From: Phoronis australis
Lineage: Eukaryota; Phoronida; Phoronidae
Assembly (NCBI GenBank): GCA_002633005.1
Contig: NMRA01000111.1
Span: forward strand, 402,866 to 466,865
Direction of reading: 5' to 3'
DNA length: 64,000 nt
Position 1 is the first letter of the stretch; each line of letters starts with the position of its first letter. Below, one piece after another: positions 13,301 through 25,300 of the stretch. The notes beneath the pieces were generated by a model that was not told the DNA's origin, ran no database searches, and saw only the letters and a program-made list of their open reading frames with translations. The translations under genes and the position numbers were made by a program.

Positions 13301-16300
13301 GTGACGTTTTAGGAGGCAAGCGTTTCCCGCCACTTGGTTTGCGTTGAGTTTACCGTGCGAATCTGTTCTGTTCTACTTTTGTTTTGTGCTGTTTTTCAAC
13401 AATTGTCGCCACCACTTTCCATCGGCGAGTATTCTGCGGCAACATAGGTTAGTAGAGAACTCAACTACGTTGGATTTAGGGATTGTTTAGAGTGTTGTAA
13501 GCTGAAATTTGCTGGACTCGGTGACCCGTATCACAGTAACAGTAGTGTGAGTGACGGAGACCTTGTTCACAGCAGTGTTGACGAAGATTTTTTTCACAGA
13601 CATTCAGTGGGTGGGTACATGTTTGAGCCCGAGTATAACGAGGCAGAGTACGCACAGGCACAGGCAGCTGTTGACAAAAACGAGGCGGCTACTGAGGACA
13701 GACGTGGTGACACATCTTGGTGCAAATGCACTGTGTGCGTTGTTATGCTTACCTCAATGGAATGCTTGTGCTGTTCAGAGTTCGACGAGGCCAAGCCACT
13801 ACCGGACACGGTTAAGTAGACCTCCGGCATACCACGGACAGAGGAACAACTGTCCCACTTGCCAGAGTGTCCCGCGACACATTCCCACTGGATGGCGACC
13901 TGAGCACCCAAACTGCTTACATCGTGTCGTGTGACTCCCTCGCCACACACCTGGCACCTTCTAAATAGCTACAGCACTTTAGACAAGTCCACAATAAACT
14001 TATCAAAGTTTGGCTCACCGATCTGTTCACTGGACGACGAACTGTCCTCTTCACAGGGTGTCGAACTGGGCCTGTAATCACTCCCACTACTCAATATCGC
14101 TGCAGGGCTGCTTAGAGGCTCTGGGCTGGAGAAAACAGCACAGGGCGAATCACTACTGGTTCCAGGAATGGCACGTTTTGGGGTACCGGCGTTCGGAGGC
14201 ACGGGTGACAGTAGATGAAGTGCCTCCACTGGCTCCAGTCACTGTACTGGCCACAGCTCGCGAGGCTTCTCGCTTCAAAAACGCACATCTCTGGGGTGGC
14301 GACGGGGCACTGCCGGGAATCAACACGGACGGAATGGCATCCTGCTTCAGGCGTTGTTTCGCAGGGACCTTCATCAGTTCAGCGTACAAATCCCTTTCGT
14401 AATCGGACGGCAGAAAGTGTTTGCCACACACACGGTAATTCTCGACTGCTTTGTACGTTGCGTGGACGGGTAACGCTGCGCTCTTCACACGAACGAACCA
14501 AGTACGGCGAAGTGTGTCATTCATCGGAAAGCGATGCAAAGGTACTCCCAAAGAGCGCGTGAGACGATAATTAGTACATCCCGGTACGCAGCAACAGTGT
14601 GGCATGTTGACTGAATAGTAAATGAAAGCAAACGACGATGGAACTTAACACAACCGAGGTAGAACAATGACTGAGTCGGCAGCTCTCACAGTCAGACTAT
14701 ATGAAAAGAAATTGGCGCGAAATGCTTGCCTCCTAAAACGTCATTTCCGGAGTAGCGGACGAGTAATTAACAAAATTAAGAAAAGCTGTAATTAAGTGGA
14801 AAATATGTTTAGGATAACCAACCAACCTTATTTTAGCTCAAAATGACATGAAAAAAGGTTGCCTTCGCCTTTAACAACGTTTTTATATGGCTAGGAGAAT
14901 AAACATAGTTTTATTGTGCCTTCAACGCGATGAATGTCTCTAATCTGAAGTTGCTCTCTTACAAGATCCTGCAATACATTGTTTCAATCACTGGAAGGTT
15001 GTTGAGTCCATCGATACAAGATCAATCAAATCCTTCATTTTACGGTATCAGAGTCAAATTCGAATAGAATGCTTTATCCCATGTATGTGAAAATACGCTT
15101 TTTGCATACATGCATACATATGTGTTAACCCATATTCATAGGATTACTACTGCCATGTCGTATCGAGAATTCATTTCGTCTGGGAATGTCCCAACTAAAC
15201 CGAATGACGAGAAGCGACAATCCCGGCGAAATAAATTCTCGATATGATATAGCAGTAGTATTCCCATTTATGTAGGATAACCTGTTGATCCCATTTATAT
15301 GGACCTTTTGGGTTCGCAATATTGTTGCTGTGTGATCCGGCTTGTTGTTACATGACGTCATATCTATGCCAAGCCGGTTAAGCGACAAGACAATCTGTGA
15401 AAGTGTTGAATAACCAGTAAAGTTTTATTTCATAATAAAATGATACGAATTTTTAGTTTCTGAAAAATACAATTTACAGCACTGAATCATTCAATAATAT
15501 TAGATGTTTGTCGGAAAGTTAGAAAAAATCCATCCGGGAATATAATAATTGAAACTTTCCCTGAACAGTTATGCTACAGTGCTTCGTTTTAACTTCGATG
15601 AATTTCTTAGTTTTCTAGGTCTATGTTCGTGCCTTAGCTTCTGGTTTGTAAATAGTAATAGAAACATTCCCCGTGTTGATCACAGCATTGGAAAATAACG
15701 GTGGAAACTGTGCTGATTTGCAGAACTTGAGGTAAAGCCTGTATCTCTTTTACGCTATGACTGGCAGCGACGGAGAGTTGAACGCTGCGAGCTGATAATT
15801 GTGTCAACAAAAAACACATACTCGATATTAGGGCGCATTTTCCTGTAAAGACCGTAGCTCTCGGTGTAGATATATTGTAGCCTATGCATCCACAAAAAGG
15901 ATTTCTTTGGGTTTGAATTTCATGTAGAATTTTGGCTGATTTTGCTAGCCGGGGACGCTCTTTAGCTTGACCTAAAAATCTAATTCAAATACAACGAAAA
16001 TGCTTGCTCATGGATGCATACAGTATATAGAGGACTAAGGTGTTTTCAGAAAACTGCGACCTAATATCGAGTATGTGTTTTAGTGACACAATCGTCTGCT
16101 CGCAGCTTACCTCATCTCTCCATGCTGGTAGCGTAAAATCTTTTTTTTACGATACAGTCCTTACATCAAGTTTTGCAAATCAGCACAGATTCCACCATTT
16201 TTTCCAGTTTGAAGATCAAGGCGAGGAAATGTTTCTATTACTATTAACAGTCCAGAAGCTAACACACGACAATAGACCAAGAAAACCATGAAATTCATTG

Positions 16301-19300
16301 AAGCCAAAATGACGCACCTTCAGTGTGGTCGAGACATTTCCAGTTAAGATTAATTCGGGATAGGTTATGTCAGTAATCTTCCTATGTATGTCACGGGCGG
16401 CACAGCACTAAAAAAAGTGGAGGCTATATCTCCCAGCCCCCCTGTGGTGCAACGCCCGTGGCCCATGGGCGGCGCAGCACTGAAAAAAGTGGAGGGCTAT
16501 AGCTCTCCAGCTCACTATAATGGTGCACCGCCCATGTATGTGGGTTAACCTATATTTAATTTTCGACTTGTTTCGCTGTCCAGGGTGAGAACTGTTGGCG
16601 GGCGCTAGAGCAGCAAAACGCCAGATGTTTTTTGACAAAACGTCCATAGCATTTTCACTAATCTGATGAAATGACATTTAAGAAACGAGGAGGGTGGTTA
16701 GGAGGCCCTAAACAGTAAACATGATTTTGGTTACCATTAGGGTATAATTTGAGCTATGTTGGAAGTAGGTGGTGGTGATATTGCTACTTGTACGTGTACA
16801 TATTGTGGGATATGTAGACTTATGAAACTAAAAGTAGCTTCACCGAATATTTATTTTGTCTTTCACTGTTTGCCAAGTTCCATTTTCGTTGTTCTCTCGA
16901 GCTAGTTATTGAGTTTGTATTTTGTTGAAGAACTTCTAAAGTAAAACGAAATACATTACCAGTTTCTTATGATTTTTAGTATTCTGCTTTAAGGTTTTAA
17001 CAACCGCGCTGTATAATTCCACTTTCAGGTAACGACAGATAGCTACATGTGCCCCCTAGTGTAAACAAAATCTCTGCCCCACAAATTTGAAATCTACTAG
17101 AATGAAAATGAATAATGGCAAGCGCAGTGTTCGTTTGGGTGTCTGTCATAATCACTTCACCCAGGAATTAAAAATTGACCAGTTTCAATACGCTACAATC
17201 AGCATACTGTGCATTCCCATGTAATGAAGTCGTTCATTTTTATGTATTCGATGAGAAGGCCATGCCATTGCCAAATTTCGCGGAAAAACATTTCAAGTAA
17301 AATACATGTTTGTCATTTTGTGATACATTTTTTATCATTCATTTTATGGCACGGTTTAGTCTGTCAACAATTTAATAATTTTGATGGTACACATTATGAG
17401 TGTTAGGGGGAAAACACAAGAAAAATTGGTTTACGCTATATTCGAATGCAAGCCCGTGGCCATTTATCGGTGATGTTTGCATTTTACAGTGTTCCTAGAA
17501 AATGCGTGTACTACTATAGCGTGCTGTGGTATATATTAGTTTAATATATTTGTATTTAACAGGGGGTAATGGGGCCTGGGATACGTGTCCTCTTTCTGTA
17601 CTCGAAGTTGTATCATTCATTGAAACTGACCTGAGATATTCACGGTAGTAGTCCTTCCCGAGGTGCAAAAACCACACGAGAGCGCACAGTTGTCTTTCAA
17701 CCACGAATCATTGTTTCCAGTGCAGCCTGATTCCCTATACCTGCCACAGTTTGAAGCTTTGTCTTCACATGTTTCTGTCAATGCGTAAAAGGTGACTGTA
17801 TGGGTATGAGATGGACAAAGAATGGAGGAGTGCCATGTCTTGGCGGTGTACGATTTCTCATTAGCCAAAAACAAAGGAATTTTTGCTTGCGCAATATTGA
17901 AGAGTACAACTTCCCTATGAAACCGACGGCAGGTTATTACTCTGGGTTTTCTTCAATTTTATTCTTATTCTTATTACTCTGCGCGTGCAAGCGCAGAGTA
18001 CTGTTGTTCCTGGGTTTTCTTCAATTTTATTCTTATTATTATTCTTTTTCTTCTTCTTCTTCTTCTTATTCTTCTTCCGACCAACTTTGAGGCTTAATAA
18101 CTCCAAAATGGGTGCAGGTATGTTTTATAAATTCTGCATGTGACTTTTGGCAGTACATAAATTTGGATTCGTAAAATAAACATATTCCATATTGCACCGG
18201 AAGAGGTCATTTGGTGCAAAGGTCATGTAATTTTCAAAATGCTACTATTTCTTCATTTTTAAAGCTATTCTTTTCAAATTCGGTGCACAGGTATAAGTCA
18301 ATAAGGCAATTAAAAAAAACTTTTCTAAGTAATCGGGTCATCCAATCAGGTTAAATAGGTCAAAGGTCATTAGGTGCAAACTAAAATTTTGAGCTGGACA
18401 CTTCAAATTCACAAGTCTGATTGGCACAGGTAATACAATTTGGAATCCAAAGTTTCAGGTCATTTAGTGCAAACATGGGGTCATTAGGTGCATTTTTCTT
18501 CTGAAAATTTGACATTTTCATTATCCAAGTATACTGATGTGTCAACCGTTAGACAACTGTGATTCACAGCATTAAACACATTTTTCATGGGCTTTGCAAT
18601 AATTCTCCTAAAGACGCTTATAACACACCGGATAGGGTCAATTAGTGCAAAGCTCATCTAACGTTCAAAATGTTATATGTCTTACGTTTTTCAAGGAATT
18701 CTTTTCAATTTCAGCACACTAGTGTAAGTCAACATGCCAATTGAACAACCTACTTAACTACGCATAAGGCTTAACCAATCAGGAAAAATAGGTCAAAGGT
18801 CATTGAGTGCAAAATTAAAATTTTGAGCTAGAGACTTCAAAATTACATATCTGTTTACTGGATGAGATTGAGTTTGATTTCTAAATTTTCAGGTCATTTG
18901 GTTCACTAATGGGGTCATTAGGTGCATTTTCCTTATGAAAGTTTGACCAATCCATTCATGTTGCATTCTTAAGTGCTTAAATTAAAACATCTGTGATTCT
19001 TAGCATCAACCCCACTTTTAATTAAGTTTAGAATTTTTCCCTCATCTGGGCTCATAATGCTCCGGAAGAGGTCAGTTAGTGGAAATGTCATCAAGTATTA
19101 ACATGAAATTTCTCTTACAATTTTAAAGAATTCCTTTTCATATTGGTAAACGGGTTGCTGTCAGTAACTTTCCATAACAATTCCTTTAATACGCACGCGC
19201 AGAGTCCATTATTGTCACGCCGTGACAATAATCTTTCTAGTTTTGGATATATTATTTTCTGTTTACACGCATCTGTGAAGAACTGCACCACTGACTGATA

Positions 19301-22300
19301 TACTGATAATGAAGACATTGTTCATCTACACCTACTTGCACCGCTTCTGTGGACCGCTATCTCACAATCATTTGTGTATTTGTAGTCTCACCCTACCCGT
19401 AATCAGACCACGTTTACGCATGCATCCGAAATTACGCTAATTCTTACATTTTTCTCTACTTGTATCGCATTCTAAAAGTCCACAGTGAAAATACGTGATT
19501 ATTCTTTGTAGGTTTACTTCTGAATTGAATGCTTTGCAACGTCTATTTTCCTATACCAATATTTCTTCACTTCTAAGCAGTTGGCTTCTTTGAGTCAATC
19601 ACTTTTCGATAGACACGTAAGCATGTAAATCAGGCTGTAAGAAGAAAATAACCGTGGCATGTTCATCCTTCGTATGGTAACACAATCTAAATACTAATCA
19701 CAACGATTATCTTGAGTTTAAGCCCAGTGGTAGCCTACAGCCGATTTCATAAAGGTGGTTTAACAAAACCAGGTTTAAGACTTACTCTTCATGAACCAGG
19801 TCTAATTTTAGATCTAACTTGCAATTCACTAAAGTGGTTTAAAAGTCCGAAGGACTAGTTTTGTTAGACCAAGGAGCAGGTTTAGTAAAACCAGGTTTCA
19901 AGTATCCAAACCACCCTACTGCGTCGATCTGGATTAACCCAACAAAGAAACGAAGTCAGTCAATGTGACGTCACAGGAAGTAGGGCAAAACCCGCCATAT
20001 TGCCCTTGTTTTGCCCTGAGTCTTTGCTATACACGCTAAATCTTACTGGAGTTCTTATGGAGAAATTTACGCTTAAAACGTTAATGCAACTTAATAGATG
20101 GTAGAAGGATTGTTGAATAACTGTGAATGGAGGAAGAGAAGGTGAACTCGCTATGCTGTGTGAAGCTGTGAACGGACTGATATTGGAATTCGACCCGGTG
20201 ATTGGCCTGAATGGCGCAGGTATACAGGGGCAATAGTAATCCCCATAAAAGCTACTCATTTAAAAAAAGAAAATAGAATCAAATGAAACATACTTATGTG
20301 CACATTGAGTTATAATGTACACATTCCATGACTCTGGATACAATTTAGTCAACAAATACATCCATGAAAACATCGCGTTTCGATAGAGTTTGTCTAACTG
20401 GGCGCCATTTTGAGGAAGTTACGTGAAATCATGCCTGTTGATGAACAAAAAGTCCAAGGGACACAAATCTTGCAAATTCTACTTGATGTATTCCCATGCT
20501 ATTTTGCAATTGTCACGCGCCAGGTCACGCGCTTCGCTCAATCCCGCGCTAGCCTTTGCCTCATACTCACCTGACTCATTTGAAATACTTTGTGGTTATC
20601 GCGTGCGCGGTGAAAAAGTTATCAGTAACTAAAAAAGTGGAGTTGGAATTCTTCGCCGAAAGTGACCTGAGTTCTCACAACTGTGCTTCATCGAAGATAT
20701 GTTTAGAAGCAGAAAGGATCACTGAAAGACATAAGCACCTTTTTAAGTGATAGTTTTAAGGGTAGAAGTATTTTTGACGAGGTGAAAACTTTATCAGTGA
20801 GCAGATTTCGTTTACCGCCCGTTTAAAATACACGGTACGCGATGGAACGCAATGTAGTGCGAATCTGAATTACATTTGCCATAAGGGCAACACTTGTTTG
20901 GCATTTTCCACACTAAATGATTAAAAACTCGAAGTAAACTGAATAAAATACACTTTGCTACCGTATCGGACAAATGGCCAACAGACAAGCTTTTGCCCTT
21001 CTTCAGGTGACGTCACAGTTGAGCCTCACATAATCTCGCGTTATTGTTATTAACTCGCTGAAGGACTATTGTTGACTTGCCTAACCGAACTGAATATTGA
21101 AAATAGTCAATTCTGGCTCTAAAACTGCGTCGTAAGTGCACTTACCGCCTGAAGGACAAAATCCACAGAATTTGGCGCAATACTCCCGCGCCCACAGCTC
21201 GTAGGTCCCGTTGCAAATCCCTGCGCCGTAATAATCGCATCTTTCAAACTTGTTTTCACAGTCTGTTTTGAAATGCAGAATGCAACTTAAACGCACAAGA
21301 CAAGACAAACAGTTATAATTGTTCACAAACAGGAGCTAAAAAACTCCCTTTTAGCCAATGAACCATGTCTCTTGGTGGTTTTGTCCCTAGGCCTGGCGTG
21401 CGTTCAGTAGACGCTAGGACCTACGCTAGGACTTAGCTAAAATCTAGTCAAAGTCACGTGCTCTCATTTGAAATACACGGCAATATCTCACGTAATCTCG
21501 TGAAGTCTTGCTTTTAAGCGAGGTCCTAGCGTTACTGAACGGGAGGCTGAACAACCATGTTCTTAGGCCGATCAGGTGTTCGTGAACGTAAGTCAGCTAG
21601 GCTGATGATATATGTGGTGCGCTTGGTTATCAGTCTGGAAACCTTATACGAATGATATACCGACATGTAGAACTCTCAATTGATCTATCGCAAGCTCTGC
21701 TCTATTGCGAAATGTCGACAAACAAACAAACAACGAATTTTACATGGCAACGTGTTGTTTGTTGGGTAAAATGGCGGCTTGAAAACGAAGGTGCGTCAAG
21801 AATACTGCCTTCTGATTGGTCACTTAAGCCGTCACTCGAAGTCATGGCGATAGGTCAATTGCTATTCCATCATTCAGTACCTGGTACCCCAATCTGCACA
21901 CTTGACACTAGTACTGGCAAATTGAGTTGGGTTGCAAGCTCCATTCTATTTATTCAATACGGTCTCACGTTTCACTAAGTTCAGTCCCTTGTATTAAGAT
22001 TGCCTGCGTACACCCAGTACGAGATAAACTGTCAACTGAATTACTCTATTCACTAACGGAGATTCGCCATCCTCTCATCATCCAGTAAGTCTATAGACCA
22101 TCTGGGCTCGTTACCTTCTACTGGGTGAATGTACTCACTTATCCATCACTGAATGGTTAGTGTAAATTGTTTTACTATTTATTAAATACGCATAGACTTG
22201 ACTTGTAACTTCTGTCTGACAAAATTTCGAATCAAAATGCTTCATCTACATGTATGTATTTCGGTATGTATTTTTTCTAAATTTCTTTATACTTTTTGTG

Positions 22301-25300
22301 TGCTTATTTTAATACCCATTTCTTGTGTTCTTTTTCATTCGCGCTATTTTATTGATCTTATATGACGACCAACACCCTAGGACCAATAAAAATACCGTTT
22401 TCGGATAGCGCAGCTCTTGATACTACTCTTCTATTATCTTCTTACGGAGGTGAAAATACACTTGATTTCTGTCGCTTGCGGTATCGAAGCTCCAATTACC
22501 AACTCCCGTATTTTTGTACAGAAGGAATAAAACATTTTCTTGAATTAAAGAATAAAGTCTAACCGTGTTAAGTGTGAACATTCAGTCACTAAATGCAAAA
22601 TTCCCTCAATTCGAGTCATTCCTATAGAGCATGCACTCCAAAGAATTATTTTTCAACGTCATCTTAATACAAGAATCATCAGGTTTTCAAATTGAAGGCT
22701 ACAACCTGTATTACAAGCCTGCGTGTTGGGCTGTATTTAAGACACTGTGTCCTTGTCACTTACGTGAATGATAACCTTGCTCTCAAAACAGTTCAAGCTC
22801 TTATGCGTTCTAATGCCAACTCATTTTTATCACTATTAATAATAAAATCATTTGTGTCAAAACTTTTACAGACCGCCGTTTCGCGTGTAGAATTTTGACA
22901 CGTTTCTTGAGTTCTGTCCCCTACCGGAAACTTTCCAAACCGCTGCAAAACACTCTGTAGGTGGAGATTACGACTTAAATCTTCTAGACTTACACACAAA
23001 CAATAAATTTCGATAATTTCTGTATTTTATGACTAGTGCCAAATTCAGACATTCCATTACATACCCTTCACGTGTTAGCTCTCCCTCAGCAACTCTAATA
23101 GATAACTTCTTTACATCAACAACATACAGAAGCATTCAAACACACCCTGGTATTCTGCCGTCTCAAAGTTCAGACCATTGTGCTATCTTCATTACTTTAA
23201 AACACTCGTCTGACACTTTCTGTTTACGAACAAAGCACACAGTTTCATCAAAAACGACTGAGGGGAACGTGTGTTTTAATGTACCTTCATTAACTTGCAC
23301 ACTGAACCATCCGCGCAGCACTCTTTTTTTGTTTCTCTGGCGTACAAAATGAAATTTTTAATAGTATATGTACTCAAACTCAATACCATATTATGGCAAG
23401 GCATGGATCGTGACCGTGTTTTTAAAAATTTCAAATTTATACTTTTTACATGGTTAACGTTATTTTACTTATATCCTAAATTTTCAGAACAACGAAGGGT
23501 CTACAGGAACCTCTTTTCTGTTATTTGAAACCCTTCGACGTATTGTAACAACATTGATATTTTATCATAAAGATAATCCAATGTAATTGTAAACGTAACT
23601 TACGTTAATTTAATTGAGAGAGGGTGTGTTCGAATGAGTGTATGAAAGTCCGTCCCCATACCCTTCCCCCCTTTAATAACGTCACGTTAATTCAATGCCC
23701 CATGACTATAAGTGATTTCCAAATACATGTAAAAACTTAATAATAAATCACAAATTTTTAAGGATTTGATGAACGACTTCAAACGTCAACCAAAATTTCC
23801 AATAATGGTGGCCATTAATTGCGCAAGTTATAGAAATTGATCACGCTACAGCCTACAAAACAGATACCACTAAATTCACTGACCATGAAAATCATGGGTG
23901 GGAATATTAACAAACCTTACCTGAGATATTTGATTCCGAAACTGCAATCACAAGAGTATTTAATTACGTTACTTGGACAGAACCGAGTATCTCCCAGCTA
24001 CATAACAAGCACTAGTAGTTGACGCTGACGTATTTCAGAATCAAGCGCAAGTCAGTCAACCACGGCCACACAGTATTGAGAAGAAAGATCATATCAAGTG
24101 GCCATCTGCAGTAGATAAGAAGTCGTGGTCAGCCCTTCACGATGACCTGGATAACATCTTACGTGTCTCTCTTCGTGGTTCAGCAGAGACAAAATGCGGA
24201 GGCTGTGACAAGAAGTGTGTATCAAGTTGATACGGACCGCTTCGGAACAGAGCGAAGAAAGGTTACATTCAACCTACGAGAAATAGGAACTTTCCGTAGG
24301 GACCTTAAATAATTCCGTCACTTGTGGCAACAACGTCGAGGGCCACTGCAAGTCAAAGGTACACCTACTGACACAACCAGGTACAAAAAGCTTTCGTATG
24401 AGTGATTGTTGAAGAAGTCAAGCCAGACTACCCAGAGCCCTGATTTGGTCATTTACTCGGCCAGTTCCACCAGATAATCTTGGTCGAGTTCACCATTCCT
24501 TACCGTGGGAGAGTAGGGTGGAAGAGGTGCATGAGCACAAGAACTTGAAATATATATACTTGAAGAACGCCTGCCACGTCAGCGGCTGGAGATATTGGAG
24601 TTTTTTCAGTGGATGTTGGCTGCCGGGGTTTTCGAGCCAACTCAGTCACTACCATGTCGAGGTCTCTCGGTGTCTGTGTCAGGAAAGAAGGCTCTTCTAC
24701 ACGATGTGGCCACCGAAGCTGAACAGACATCTTGTTGGATTTGGATGAAGCACCATCAACAATACCATCAACAACCGTCAGATAGAGTCTTACCAACACT
24801 GTTGTCCCGCTTACTAGGTTTGGCTAAGGAACGAAATCATTAAAGGAGCATGTCACCCAAAAACAACCTAATTTGTATCAATTTAGATCGAGTAGTACTA
24901 CTCCATAACGACACGTACGGTTGCATGACCTGACACCTGACGGCAGACGGAGGTGTTGAAATTATTCAATGACGTCATCGGTTTCATAGGCAGTCTGTTC
25001 AGCAGTTCACAGCTTATAGCTTGAAGTCATCGTTTAACACAAATAAATCATCAAACTTCGATGTAAAACCCTTGAAAATACACCGAGTTCTTATAAAAAC
25101 GTGTTGTTTTATATCGCTCTTACGGATTTATTGGTATTTGGACACACCGTAGCCTACAAAGTTCGGCAGGCCAATAAGGTCCGTAGCAGGAGTTTGGGGT
25201 CTGTTCGGAGATAATTTCGAAATATTTTCCCTGAGATACAGACAGGAGAACCTAGATCTGTGTTGTTTAGACTTGTGATTTTTGAGTTGTAAACACAAAA

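Larger units (their letters stand above)
13174..14870 (+). mobile_element. Kolobok-like DNA transposon with ~157-bp TIRs and TTAA target site (copy C)
   Basis: Terminal inverted repeats of about 157 bp (13174-13331 and 14714-14870) differ at roughly ten positions and begin AGGCGAAGGC. TTAA lies immediately outside both ends (13170-13173, 14871-14874). TTAA duplication, purine-GG termini and an encoded THAP domain are the described hallmarks of the Kolobok superfamily. Inside are two convergent ORFs, a plus-strand P2X7-tail-type ORF and a minus-strand THAP ORF. No DDE transposase core was found in 1.7 kb, so it is probably non-autonomous. Confidence 0.85.
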
